From Paenibacillus oralis (lineage in GTDB: Bacteria > Bacillota > Bacilli > Paenibacillales > Paenibacillaceae), in assembly GCF_003863965.1 (NCBI RefSeq), contig NZ_RRCN01000001.1, positions 979,042 to 1,043,041 on the forward strand: 64,000 nt of DNA, in the 5' to 3' direction. The position numbers and the translations under genes were made by a program. Positions 25,582 through 34,422 of the stretch are shown here, piece by piece. Below the pieces are notes generated by a model. That model made no database searches and had not been told where the DNA came from. It worked only from the letters and a program-made list of their open reading frames with translations. The stretch's first letter is position 1; each line of letters starts with the position of its first letter.

Positions 25582-27578
25582 TTATCCCAGCACCTTTCAA
25601 TGATTTGCCAAACCAGCACGGCAATCAGTCCGAATACCAAACCAAGCCCGAGGCCCAACACGTCGCGAATCAGGGAAATCGCCGCCGGCGTATGAATATG
25701 GGCGAACGTATCGACCATCGACAGCTGCCCCATCACCGCCACGATCATCGCAAAAAACGCCCAGCGGTAACGGAAAGCGGCGAAGACGCCGACGATAAAC
25801 AGCGGATGCGCCAGCAGAAACTCCTTGTTGCGCGGGCGTACGCCAAACGTGTTCTCCAGGAACGAACGGAAGGCGGCTTCGCCCGGCAGCAGCGTGCCGG
25901 CATTCCCCGTTCGAGTCAGGTAATAATACGCAGCAGCGGCAAGTACCACGGCAATCACAACCCAAATCACCGTGATCGGCATCTTCATCCAATTTTTAAG
26001 CTCTTCCCATACCGAATTGCCCCGGTACAGGAACACGTAAACAGCGATTAAAAAAATCGGCACCAAATGCAGCAGGCTGACGCCGCGGAACTGATTCAGC
26101 ACGAGGCTGTACGTAATATTGTTCAGCAGCGCAATCACGAACGGAACCGCAGCGAGCGAAATAATCGCTGTTTTGACATACAATACTAACGTATGCGTCA
26201 ATCTTCGTCCGCTTGTCATGCCCGGATGCGGATGCTTGTCCCGCAGTTCCTGAACCTTGCGGATCGCCAGCACCATCGCCACGGTCGGCGCACTGATCGC
26301 CACGAACAGAGCCAGCGCTTGCTCCAGCATCACCGGCTTCAGCACATACAGTCCGGCCGAGCCGATCAAACCGAGGGCAAAAGCGGCCAACGTGAGCGAA
26401 GGCAGAAAACAGGAAATCAGCAGGGCGACAAAAGCGACACCACCCAAAACGACCAAGGCTTTCAGATATTTTTGCCAACTTGAATCATGAATTTGGAAAG
26501 GCTCCGCCGTCCCCAGCTCAAAGCCGTTGTTTTCAATGCGCTGAATCGCGTTCCCCGGAGCCAGCAGCGAATGGACCAGGTTGTCGAGCGGGTCCGTGAT
26601 CGCCGCTTTGCTGGCATCCTTGGACGGGGAAGCATTCAAGTAAATCATCCGGATATTGCGGTCCTTAGCGGCCAGTACAAAACGGTCAGCCAAAGTAGCC
26701 GTATCCTGAACGGCTTCCGCATCCGCCAGAGAATGCAGCCGGACCACGTTGTAATCGATCAAATACGCCAGCTTGTTGAAGCCTTTTTGCGGCGCCTTCA
26801 AGCCTTCGATCGCGGCGATGCCGATATGGTATTTGTTCAGCAGTTCGGCAAAACCCTGCAAACTGTTCATATTTTCATTGTTGTTATACCCTTTGACGGA
26901 GTCCCCGTCGAACAAGATACGGGTTACCCCGTTTTCCGCGTAAAAAGCCAACTGCCGGTCCATCGCTTCCTGATCGTAAGGCTTGCTGTCCGCAAGCCGG
27001 GGCAAAATTTGAAACCCTTTGTCCCGCAGCATAGCAAACGCAATCGGATCCTGCGGCATCGGTTTAAGTACGGCTTCTTCCATGCTCATGCCTATGATTA
27101 AGCCGCCGTGGCCTTGATACTCCCAATCGGCCACCGGAACGTCCAGCTTCCGGAACGTTTCTTCGATCATCGGCCGAAGCTGCTTCTCGTTCTCCTCGCT
27201 GGTAAAAGCGATATAGGTGTAGTTGCCGTCCGGGGAAATGACGGACTGGTTCAACTTTGCCGCCTCGAGCGCGCTAAACACCATAATTCGGCGTGCTTTC
27301 GACAACTCGTCGAGCGTGCTTTCAAACATCGCCATCGTGTGAATTCCGGCCGTTTTCAGCCGATCGAGCTGTTCGTTCATATACGCCGCCGGGTCCGCTT
27401 TATAAGAAGCGATCTCCAACAAACCGCGATAATTGAAAACAAACTCCACCTTGTTAGCGGATGACTCCGTTTCCACCCGTTGATAAATCACCGGCAATGA
27501 AGCCACGATTCCAACAATCACCAATATCCACAACCATTTGCGGGAAAAGTTATTCCACCGCTGCCAACTTCGAATCAC
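25554..27578 (-). CDS. DUF5693 family polytopic membrane protein
   Basis: This is a 674-aa membrane protein of unknown mechanism, regularly found beside csaB in Paenibacillus-type genomes. It starts with GTG 27578, seven bases after AGGAGG. One transmembrane helix (about 14-32) is followed by a large extracellular domain of about 340 residues with a TIM-barrel-like character (FDGDSVKGYNNNENM, IGIAAIEGLKAP, RFVLAAKDRNIRMIYLNAS). The C-terminal half has about nine hydrophobic helices (LVVLGGVAFVALLISCFL onward). Overlap with csaB implies one transcript. Its context suggests a part in export, assembly or modification of the pyruvylated polymer. That is inference from neighbourhood only. Confidence 0.85.
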   Translation of the reverse strand: MIRSWQRWNNFSRKWLWILVIVGIVASLPVIYQRVETESSANKVEFVFNYRGLLEIASYKADPAAYMNEQLDRLKTAGIHTMAMFESTLDELSKARRIMVFSALEAAKLNQSVISPDGNYTYIAFTSEENEKQLRPMIEETFRKLDVPVADWEYQGHGGLIIGMSMEEAVLKPMPQDPIAFAMLRDKGFQILPRLADSKPYDQEAMDRQLAFYAENGVTRILFDGDSVKGYNNNENMNSLQGFAELLNKYHIGIAAIEGLKAPQKGFNKLAYLIDYNVVRLHSLADAEAVQDTATLADRFVLAAKDRNIRMIYLNASPSKDASKAAITDPLDNLVHSLLAPGNAIQRIENNGFELGTAEPFQIHDSSWQKYLKALVVLGGVAFVALLISCFLPSLTLAAFALGLIGSAGLYVLKPVMLEQALALFVAISAPTVAMVLAIRKVQELRDKHPHPGMTSGRRLTHTLVLYVKTAIISLAAVPFVIALLNNITYSLVLNQFRGVSLLHLVPIFLIAVYVFLYRGNSVWEELKNWMKMPITVIWVVIAVVLAAAAYYYLTRTGNAGTLLPGEAAFRSFLENTFGVRPRNKEFLLAHPLFIVGVFAAFRYRWAFFAMIVAVMGQLSMVDTFAHIHTPAAISLIRDVLGLGLGLVFGLIAVLVWQIIERCWDKWSPRLLKH

Positions 27579-27781
27579 AAAGGTACCTCCTCAGAATGCA
27601 TAAATGCAGTTGCTTATCGGCTGAAGTTCGGGTTATCCCTATCAAGAAGACAACTGCAAAAGCGCACATACGACGAAACCGTTCATGATACCAACACCTT
27701 CATCATAAATGCACCATTGCAGTTAAATCTTCTCAGATTGTCATTTAAAGTCTAAGAAAATGTAACAGGAATTCTCGTCGA

Positions 27782-29500
27782 TTAAGCATCAACGCGGGCC
27801 AGCAATTCTTCCTGCATGCGTCCAAGCCGCGCTGCCGCATCTTCATTGGACGTACCGCGGACGCCGAAATAAAATTTGATTTTCGGCTCCGTGCCCGAAG
27901 GCCGCAAGCAGCACCAGGAGCCGTCCTCCAGCAAAAACTTCAGCACGTTCTCCTTCGGCAATCCGTCCAGGCCAAGCGAGTAATCGAGCATTTCGCCAAT
28001 TCGAACGCCTCCGATTTGCTGGGGTGGATTGCTGCGGAAATCCTCCATCAATGCGCCGATTTTAGCCAGACCGTCCTTGCCTTTTAGCGTACGGGACGCC
28101 AGCGTTTCCCGGTAATACCCGAACTGTGCGTAAAGTTCCTCCAGCACGTCGATCAACGATTTGCCTTGGCGTTTGTAATAAGCCGCCGCTTCGCAGATCA
28201 GCGCTGAAGCCACGACCGCGTCTTTGTCGCGGGCGTAGTTGCCGGCCAGATATCCATAGCTTTCCTCATAGCCGAACAAATAAGTATAGTCTTGGTGTTT
28301 TTCGAATTCGTTCATTTTCTCGCCGATATATTTGAAACCAGTCAGCGTATTAAACACGGTGGCTCCGTAATGGCGGGCAATCGCCGCGCCAAGTTCGCTG
28401 GTGACGATCGTTTTGACGACCGCCCCGTTTGCCGGAAGCGCCCCCGCTTCTTTCATCTGGCTTAGTACATAGTGTACAAGCAACGAACCCGATTGGTTAC
28501 CGGTAAGTATTTCATATTCGCCGTTTGCCATTCTGACAACGGCCCCCATCCGATCCGCGTCCGGGTCCGTTCCGATCAGCAGGTCGGCTCCCACTTGTTT
28601 GCCCAGTTCGATCGCCATCGCAAACGCCTCGCGCTCCTCCGGATTCGGCGATTTCACCGTGGAGAAGTTAGCGTCCGGCTGCTCCTGCTCCTTCACAATA
28701 TGCACTTGCGTAAAGCCCAACTTCTCCAGCACGCGGCGCACCGGCACATTACCTGTACCGTGAAGCGGTGTAAAGACGACGACCAAATCTTTGGCCGCCC
28801 CTGCCGAGAGCAACTCCCGATTCACGCTGGTGCTGGCGACCGTCTTCGCAAACGCTTCATCCTCCGCTTCGCCAAGCCAAACGAGAAGGCCCTTCGCTTC
28901 CGCTTCCTCGCGGGTCAGCCGCTGCACCTGCGCAAAGGCGCTGACCTCCTGAATGTGCGCGATCACGCGTTCCGCTTCATGCGGCACCAATTGACCGCCC
29001 GAAGCGTTGTATACCTTGTACCCGTTATACTCCGGCGGATTATGGCTGGCCGTAATGACAATACCTCCAGTCGCGTTCAGAGCTCGTACCGAAAAAGAAA
29101 GCTGCGGCGTAGGGCGAAGCGACGGGAACAGCTTGGCGGCAATCCCGTTGCCGGCCAACACTAACGCGGCCTCTAGGGCAAATTCCGGCGAAAAATGGCG
29201 GCAATCATGGGCGATAACCACCGACGGTTTCCCCTCCTTGCCGGCATGCGCTTCCAGAATATATTGGGCGAAGCCTTGCGTAGCCCGCGCCACCGTATAA
29301 CGGTTCATCCGGTTGCTGCCGGCGCCGATTACGCCGCGAAGCCCCCCGGTCCCGAATTCGAGATCCCGGTAAAAGCGGTCCTCCAGCTCCTGCGGATCGT
29401 TCTCCAAACCACGCAGCTCCTGCTTGGTCGCTTCATCTACGGAAGGGTCCTGCAACCATCCTTCTACTTTCGCTTTGATGGATGCGCTGATTTCAGTCAT
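27782..29500 (-). CDS. pgcA: Alpha-phosphoglucomutase / phosphomannomutase
   Basis: The enzyme interconverts glucose-6-phosphate and glucose-1-phosphate, the precursor of UDP-glucose and wall glycolipids. The 572-aa product carries the four phosphohexomutase loops: ITASHNPPEYNGYK with the phosphoserine Ser152, GTDPDADRMG for the magnesium ion, FGYEESYGYL for sugar binding, and CLRPSGTEPKIKFYF for the phosphate. Length and motifs match B. subtilis PgcA (YhxB). The ATG follows AAGGAGGAG. It sits 26 bp downstream of fabZ on the same strand and may share its transcript. The 203-bp gap to the DUF5693 gene is AT-rich, with three TGCAGTT/AACTGCA words. Confidence 0.95.
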   Translation of the reverse strand: MTEISASIKAKVEGWLQDPSVDEATKQELRGLENDPQELEDRFYRDLEFGTGGLRGVIGAGSNRMNRYTVARATQGFAQYILEAHAGKEGKPSVVIAHDCRHFSPEFALEAALVLAGNGIAAKLFPSLRPTPQLSFSVRALNATGGIVITASHNPPEYNGYKVYNASGGQLVPHEAERVIAHIQEVSAFAQVQRLTREEAEAKGLLVWLGEAEDEAFAKTVASTSVNRELLSAGAAKDLVVVFTPLHGTGNVPVRRVLEKLGFTQVHIVKEQEQPDANFSTVKSPNPEEREAFAMAIELGKQVGADLLIGTDPDADRMGAVVRMANGEYEILTGNQSGSLLVHYVLSQMKEAGALPANGAVVKTIVTSELGAAIARHYGATVFNTLTGFKYIGEKMNEFEKHQDYTYLFGYEESYGYLAGNYARDKDAVVASALICEAAAYYKRQGKSLIDVLEELYAQFGYYRETLASRTLKGKDGLAKIGALMEDFRSNPPQQIGGVRIGEMLDYSLGLDGLPKENVLKFLLEDGSWCCLRPSGTEPKIKFYFGVRGTSNEDAAARLGRMQEELLARVDA

Positions 29501-29526
29501 GGCTTATGCTCCTCCTTATTTTCTCC

Positions 29527-29949
29527 TTATTGCAATGCGAACATAATCTCGCCTTCGGCAACCACTTTCTCATCAACCTTGGCCACCGCGCGCCCTTTGC
29601 CGATCGAGCCTTTAAGGCGGATTATCTCAACCTCCAGGCGAAGCGTATCGCCGGGAACGACTTGACCGCGGAACCGGAAATTGTCCAATCCGGCCAAAAA
29701 ACCGATTTTACCGCGGTTTTCCTCCACTTGCAACATCGCCGCGGCCCCTACCTGGGCAAGCGCTTCCGTGATCAGCACGCCGGGCATGACGGGATACTCC
29801 GGAAAATGTCCGATGAAAAACGGCTCATTGATCGTCACGTTTTTGATCCCCACCGCGCGCTTTCCTGCCTCCATCTCCACGATCCGGTCAACTAGCAAAA
29901 ACGGGGGGCGGTGCGGAATGATCTCCTGTATCTGTTTAATATCCAACAT
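29527..29949 (-). CDS. fabZ: 3-hydroxyacyl-[ACP] dehydratase FabZ
   Basis: FabZ removes water from 3-hydroxyacyl-ACP in the fatty acid elongation cycle. The 140-aa protein has the hot-dog fold signature: [13 protein letters not shown] at the start, [23 protein letters not shown] with catalytic His48 and Glu62, and [22 protein letters not shown] precedes the ATG. In B. subtilis the orthologue (ywpB) also lies just beyond flhP, which supports ancestral order here. Two hairpins separate it from the upstream gene. Confidence 0.97.
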   Translation of the reverse strand: MLDIKQIQEIIPHRPPFLLVDRIVEMEAGKRAVGIKNVTINEPFFIGHFPEYPVMPGVLITEALAQVGAAAMLQVEENRGKIGFLAGLDNFRFRGQVVPGDTLRLEVEIIRLKGSIGKGRAVAKVDEKVVAEGEIMFALQ

Positions 29950-30062
29950 ATGTATCTCCTTTCGGTTTTAAAAAATAGCGTATGCCCTCGCCTGAATAAA
30001 ACGTAAGGCATTCGGTCAAACTGTAGTTATCCTTCGCATCTGCGCAAAGCGGAGGTTAAGAT

Positions 30063-30114
30063 AAGGGGCTTATCCGCAGGCGACGCCAACGCCGCTTACG
30101 GATGAAGCCCTTTT
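30063..30114 (-). terminator. Second hairpin between epuA-like gene and fabZ
   Basis: AAGGGGCTTATCCG and CGGATGAAGCCCTTTT form a long, slightly bulged stem around a GC-rich loop. The tail on the minus strand is CTTATCTTAACC, weak for termination. It may be a backup terminator or a leader element for fabZ. Confidence 0.5.
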
Positions 30115-30172
30115 GAACTGTTTTTTCGCCATACGGTCCCCCATCATTATACATTTTCCGCAGGCAAAAAGA

Positions 30173-30194
30173 AAACTCCCGTAGCCGGGAGTTT
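30173..30194 (-). terminator. Terminator of the flhO-flhP-epuA-like unit
   Basis: AAACTCCCG-TAGC-CGGGAGTTT, a perfect 9-bp stem, with TTTTCTTTTTG following on the minus strand. Confidence 0.88.
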
Positions 30195-30246
30195 GTGGAC
30201 ATTTCCGTTCAATTCCTTCTATTTAATGTATGTTCAGAACTTCCTC

Positions 30247-30447
30247 TTAAGGGGCGAACACCAGATCAAACACATGCCGCCAGGTAGACCATTGCCAGAT
30301 GTCCGAAGCGTCCTGCTTCCCGAATACAACGTAACCGACGACGGTGCCTGCCACCAAAGCGACGACAAGAAACAATAGGATAAGTACGATGCGCAGGATT
30401 ACGATCCAGGCAGCCCGCTTGGGTGCAGGGCGACGCTCTTCAGTCAT
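30247..30447 (-). CDS. EpuA-like single-pass membrane protein
   Basis: This 66-aa protein has a basic N-terminus (EERRPAPKRAAW), one long transmembrane helix (ILRIVLILLFLVVALVAGTV), then GYVVFGKQDASDIWQWSTWRHVFDLV. That layout matches the EpuA family, whose members are often mislabelled 'RNA polymerase subunit beta' because some are fused to or sit beside rpoB. The ATG at 30447 is chosen because AGGTGGGG lies 6 nt before it. It follows the flhP stop by 12 bp, so it is probably the last gene of that transcript. Function unknown. Confidence 0.75.
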   Translation of the reverse strand: MTEERRPAPKRAAWIVILRIVLILLFLVVALVAGTVVGYVVFGKQDASDIWQWSTWRHVFDLVFAP

Positions 30448-30459
30448 GGAATTCCCCAC

Positions 30460-31284
30460 CTATCCGCGCAAGTTGTTGGCCAGACCCATCATCGTCTCGC
30501 TGGACGTTAAGGCGCGTGCCGAAAGTTGATAGGCCCGCTGCACCTGCACCATCTCCGCCATTTCATCGGTCAAATCCACGTTGGATTGCTCCAGCGCTCC
30601 CTGCCGCACTCCAGCCTGTTTCCCCACCGGAAGCGTCAGCGTATCGACAAGCGCATCGGCTTCATTTGCGCCGTCAGCCAATACGAACAAATTACCGTCC
30701 CGTTGACGCAGCGCCTCCGGCCGCTCCGGCGTCAGCAAAGCAATCCGGCCCACTGCCGTCACTTCTTCCCCAAGCGTAGCCCGGATATTGCCCCCACCGT
30801 CAATTTCCAGTTTGGCTCCGGCCGGAATTTCAATCGGTTCTCCATCCGAGTTAAGCACCACATATCCCTGGTTGTTCATCAGATAGGTACTTTCCCCATC
30901 GTTGGGATTCGGCTGAATGTGAAAATCCCCGGCCCGCGTATAAGCTTTGACTCCGTCCGGCGTCAGCACGCTCAACAAAGCGTTCCCTTCGATCGCCAAA
31001 TCGGTGGAGTTCCCGGTTTCCTTGATCGAGCCTTGCTGAAAATTCAACGCCACATGAGACATTCTCGAACCAAAGCCCAAATTAAACCCGGACGGCGTCG
31101 CCCGCCCCGGCAAATTATTAAATTCGGGAATTTGCTGCTGAACCCGGGTCAATGTATCTTCAAACGACGCCTCTTTACGCTTATACCCTACGGTATTCAC
31201 ATTCGCGATGTTATCAGCGAGCAAATCGAGGCGCTGCTGGATTCCGCTCATCGATACCATGGCGCTGATCATGGAGTTGTTCAT
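30460..31284 (-). CDS. flhP: Flagellar hook-basal body (FlgG-family) protein FlhP
   Basis: This is a 274-aa rod/hook-family protein. The N-terminal MVSMSGIQQRLDLLADNIANVNTVGYK segment is the conserved flagellar rod motif, the middle has the FlgE/F/G-type TDLAIEGNALLSV, and the C-terminus ends LTDEMAEMVQVQRAYQLSARA, the coiled-coil partner of the N-terminal helix. B. subtilis flhP lies in the same mbl-flhO-flhP order, so the symbol rests on both family and synteny. It would be exported through the flagellar type III apparatus and form part of the distal rod. It is downstream of flhO with a 28-bp gap. Confidence 0.9.
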   Translation of the reverse strand: MNNSMISAMVSMSGIQQRLDLLADNIANVNTVGYKRKEASFEDTLTRVQQQIPEFNNLPGRATPSGFNLGFGSRMSHVALNFQQGSIKETGNSTDLAIEGNALLSVLTPDGVKAYTRAGDFHIQPNPNDGESTYLMNNQGYVVLNSDGEPIEIPAGAKLEIDGGGNIRATLGEEVTAVGRIALLTPERPEALRQRDGNLFVLADGANEADALVDTLTLPVGKQAGVRQGALEQSNVDLTDEMAEMVQVQRAYQLSARALTSSETMMGLANNLRG

Positions 31285-31312
31285 GCCATACCTCCCTATT
31301 CCCTAGCACGCG

Positions 31313-32215
31313 TTATACGCGGCCGATTTCATTTACCGCTTTTTCCAAACTCTTGTCATAGTACTGGATGATTTTCTGATTCGACTCATACGCTCGTTGG
31401 GCAGCCATCATATCAACCATCGACTGGGCCGCGTCCACGTTGGACACTTCCAAATACCCCTGGCGAACGATGGCGCCATCCGTACCCGGCACAAAATCGC
31501 GGATACCGGCGGCCGCATCATCCTGTGCGACATATACGCCGTTGCCTTCGCGAACCAACTGCTGCGGGCGTGCTGCGACGGTGATGCCAAGCGTTGCAAC
31601 CGGAACCGTCGTCCCCGTATTGTTATCGTAAGTCGTCAATTCCCCGGCAGCATTGCTGGTCAGGCCGTCCACCGACATTCCGGGTTCCAAAACGATGGCG
31701 TTCCCTTGACCATCCAAAACGCGGTATCCGGTCGAAGTTCTAAGTTCGCCGGCAGCGTTAACCGAAAAATTGCCGTCTCTCGTGTATCGGACATTGCCGT
31801 TCTCATCCGCCACGGTAAAAAACGCCTGCGGCTGATAAGTCACCGTACCGTCCTGACCAACGTATTTTCCCGAAGCGTCGAACGCAATCGGCTGACCGGT
31901 GGCCGGGTCATTCAAACTCAAGCTGGAAAACAGGGCAAAATCGGTGCTTTTTTGCGTTTCCTTAAGATCGCCCTGAACGAACGAAGGCAAACTTTCCTCC
32001 GCAAACACCCCGGTCACCAGCTTTCCGATGGGTGCGGGGCTTCCCGACTGCTTGTCTCCCATTAATGCGATCAGCATCTCCGGAAAAGAGTGCGCCACCG
32101 AATTCACCTGCTTGTACCCCGGTGTATTGAGATTGGCGATATTTTGCGTCACCGTATCATGGCGCCGCTGCTCCGCCAGCATGCCCGAAGCCGCCGTATA
32201 AAGACCTCTTAACAT
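31313..32215 (-). CDS. flhO: Flagellar hook-basal body (FlgG-family) protein FlhO
   Basis: This is a 300-aa protein with the complete FlgG-family frame: MLRGLYTAASGMLAEQRRHDTVTQNIANLNTPGYK, a central TDFALFSSLSLNDP and FFTVADENGNVRYTRDGNFSVNAAGEL, and the C-terminal QGYLEVSNVDAAQSMVDMMAAQRAYESNQKIIQ. It should act with FlhP in the flagellar rod. It lies 79 bp after mbl on the same strand, as in B. subtilis. Confidence 0.9.
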   Translation of the reverse strand: MLRGLYTAASGMLAEQRRHDTVTQNIANLNTPGYKQVNSVAHSFPEMLIALMGDKQSGSPAPIGKLVTGVFAEESLPSFVQGDLKETQKSTDFALFSSLSLNDPATGQPIAFDASGKYVGQDGTVTYQPQAFFTVADENGNVRYTRDGNFSVNAAGELRTSTGYRVLDGQGNAIVLEPGMSVDGLTSNAAGELTTYDNNTGTTVPVATLGITVAARPQQLVREGNGVYVAQDDAAAGIRDFVPGTDGAIVRQGYLEVSNVDAAQSMVDMMAAQRAYESNQKIIQYYDKSLEKAVNEIGRV

Positions 32216-32294
32216 GGCCTTCCCTCCATCAGCCCAAATTTTATGTTCAATTGCCCCATGGGCAATAACATTCCTTCATTATAATATCGGCGGA

Positions 32295-33293
32295 TCAGAA
32301 CTTTTTCTTGAGGGCCTTGTCCAAATTGTCGAGCATGATGCCGGTCCCCTTCACGACGCAGTGCATCGGATCTTCCGCGATCAGCACCGGTACGCGCAGT
32401 TCTTCCGCCAGCAACTCGTCAAGTCCGTTCAGCAGAGCGCCTCCGCCGGTCAAGATCACGCCGCGGTCGATAATGTCGGCGGATAGTTCCGGCGGAGTGC
32501 GCTCCAGCACCGATTTGGCCGCTGCCACGATGGACGAAATCGGGTCGGCCAGCGCTTCCTGCACTTCGTTCGCCGTAATCGTCACGGTTAGCGGAAGCCC
32601 GGAAACCATGTCCCGCCCGCGGATATCCATTTCGTCCGATCGTCCGTTCGGATAGACCGTTCCGATCTTGATTTTGATATCCTCCGCCGTCCGTTCGCCG
32701 ATGAGCAGCTTGTACTTCGTTTTAATATATTTAATAATGGCGGCATCGAACTTGTCCCCCGCGACTTTAATGGACGAAGCCGTGACGATGTCCCCCATCG
32801 AGAGCACCGCCACATCCGTCGTCCCGCCGCCGATGTCGACAACCATGTTGCCGCTCGGTTCGTAAATATCCATTCCGGCCCCGATGGCTGCCGCCTTCGG
32901 TTCCTCTTCCAAGAAAACTTCTTTGGCGCCGCTGCGCTCTGCGGCTTCGCGAATCGCTTTCTGCTCCACCGAGGTGATGTTCGTCGGGGCGCAGATCAGA
33001 ATGCGCGGGTGGCTGTACCAGCTTCTTCCCCCAACGCGATCGATAAAATACTTCAGCATCGTTTCCGTAATTTCAAAATCGGCGATAACCCCGTCCCTCA
33101 AAGGACGAATCGCGGTGATGTTGCCCGGCGTGCGCCCCACCATTCGCCTCGCTTCTTCGCCAACGGCCATAACGCGCTTTCCTTCGCTATCAATAGCCAC
33201 AACGGAAGGTTCGTCTAGAACAACGCCCTTTCCCTTGATATGAATCGCCACATTGGCCGTGCCTAAATCAATACCAATATCCTTGCTCATCAT
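32295..33293 (-). CDS. mbl: MreB-family actin homologue Mbl
   Basis: This is a 332-aa cytosolic actin-like filament protein that moves along the membrane and guides lateral wall synthesis. Phosphate-1 loop IDLGTANVAIHIKGKG, phosphate-2 VVDIGGGTTDVAVLS and the adenosine motif GGGALLNGLDELLAEEL are all intact. Identity as Mbl rather than MreB rests on synteny (spoIIID upstream, flhO downstream). GGGGGAG precedes tandem starts GTG 33296, ATG 33293 and ATG 33290; I choose 33293 on spacing. The amphipathic lysine-rich C-terminus (DKALKKKF) is typical. Confidence 0.95.
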   Translation of the reverse strand: MMSKDIGIDLGTANVAIHIKGKGVVLDEPSVVAIDSEGKRVMAVGEEARRMVGRTPGNITAIRPLRDGVIADFEITETMLKYFIDRVGGRSWYSHPRILICAPTNITSVEQKAIREAAERSGAKEVFLEEEPKAAAIGAGMDIYEPSGNMVVDIGGGTTDVAVLSMGDIVTASSIKVAGDKFDAAIIKYIKTKYKLLIGERTAEDIKIKIGTVYPNGRSDEMDIRGRDMVSGLPLTVTITANEVQEALADPISSIVAAAKSVLERTPPELSADIIDRGVILTGGGALLNGLDELLAEELRVPVLIAEDPMHCVVKGTGIMLDNLDKALKKKF

Positions 33294-33533
33294 CACGATG
33301 CTCCCCCAAAGCGTATTTTTAACGGATCACGGAAAAGACGGTACAGCCATTTCCAGAGCCCTATGGTAAAAGTCCCATATCTCAGAAGTCGGATTCGACA
33401 AATGCCGATCATAATCGTTAAAATTCGGGAATAATGGATGAAACTCCACGATCTTATACCTTAGTTAAAAATACCATACTTTAGGGGAAGTGTTCAATCC
33501 TAATCAGCTTAGAGCAATCTTAATATTTACCCA

Positions 33534-33818
33534 TTAGTTTACCGAGCTGATCACCTCGCGTTTGGACTGGCCTTTTTTCTTATACTTGATCTTGGTCGCT
33601 TCCCCACCCCGCAGGTGACGGATCGACTTGTGGTACTCGAGAATGTGTTTGACCTGATCGGCCAAATCCGGATTGATCTCCGGCAGACGTTCCGTTAAAT
33701 CTTTGTGCACCGTGCTCTTCGACACGCCAAACTCCTTGGCGATCGTCCGGACCGTGTGCCGCGTCTCAACGATGCACCGGCCTATTTTAATCGTCCGTTC
33801 CTTGATGTAATCGTGCAC
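33534..33818 (-). CDS. spoIIID: Stage III sporulation transcriptional regulator SpoIIID
   Basis: SpoIIID is the mother-cell DNA-binding protein that reshapes sigma-E gene expression. The 94-aa product carries the helix-turn-helix TVRTIAKEFGVSKSTVHKDL and the basic C-terminal KIKYKKKGQSKRE tail that also contacts DNA. It starts with GTG at 33818 behind GGAGGCGGGAGC. It lies upstream of mbl, as in Bacillus. The 304 bp before it, up to the repeat at 34123, contain no other gene that I can support; the sigma-E promoter should lie there but I could not place it. Confidence 0.95.
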   Translation of the reverse strand: MHDYIKERTIKIGRCIVETRHTVRTIAKEFGVSKSTVHKDLTERLPEINPDLADQVKHILEYHKSIRHLRGGEATKIKYKKKGQSKREVISSVN

Positions 33819-34122
33819 GCTCCCGCCTCCCTCTGCTTCGAGATAGTTTGGTACATTATATGAGTGGCGGGCCTATATATTCTTTGTTTCCAAGCCTGAC
33901 AAGCTTCCGTGGAACCAATTTATTTTCGGGGCTTACAAATGTCTGCCGCCCGGCGGGGGAAAAGTGCAAATGGCATACGCGTTTTTCGGGGAGATTGCAG
34001 TTGAGGCTGAGAAATGCTTGGGGATAAGAAAAATCGCCTGACGGTGTCCTTTAATGGCTCTGAATGGCTCTGACTTCTACTTTGGAGCGCTTGGAGGCTC
34101 TTCCTAAACTTTGGACGCTATT

Positions 34123-34306
34123 CTAACGGACACCAGCGACCTTATCCGCCCATTTCCCGGGTATTTCCCAGGCTAACGGACACACATGACTCTATTTCGC
34201 TCTAAACCCGTTCATCCAGGACGATTTGAGGTAAATAAGGTCTTCTGTGTCCGTTACATTTTGCAAACTCCTGTTTTTTCGCAAATAACGGCTCTGCTGT
34301 CCCTTA
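34123..34306. repeat. Four-unit inverted intergenic repeat, family 2, copy A
   Basis: Two forward units begin at 34123 and 34174 (TAACGGACAC...GACYYTATYYGC). Two reverse-complement units end at 34256 and 34306 (...AATAAGG...GTCCGTTA). Steps are 51 and 50 bp. Further degenerate pieces lie at 34041-34120. It fills the space between the spoIIQ terminator and spoIIID. Copies B and C are at 37133 and 60790. Confidence 0.9.
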
Positions 34307-34341
34307 GCCCCCAGATTCCTCTTCTCCTCTATGTTAAAAAA

Positions 34342-34363
34342 ACGGAGGACTTTCGCCCTCCGT
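34342..34363 (-). terminator. spoIIQ terminator
   Basis: ACGGAGG and CCTCCGT stem; on the minus strand seven Ts follow. Confidence 0.9.
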
Positions 34364-34422
34364 CATACATACGATCCAATGGCCGGATCGCTTCTGCGTT
34401 ATGTTGGTTTCGCCGGGTATAG

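Noticed and set aside
27579-27781. TGCAGTT/AACTGCA words between pgcA and the DUF5693 gene as a further family-1 element
   Set aside because: Only three partial boxes with steps of about 58 and 55 bp; they do not fit the 52/61/51 geometry.
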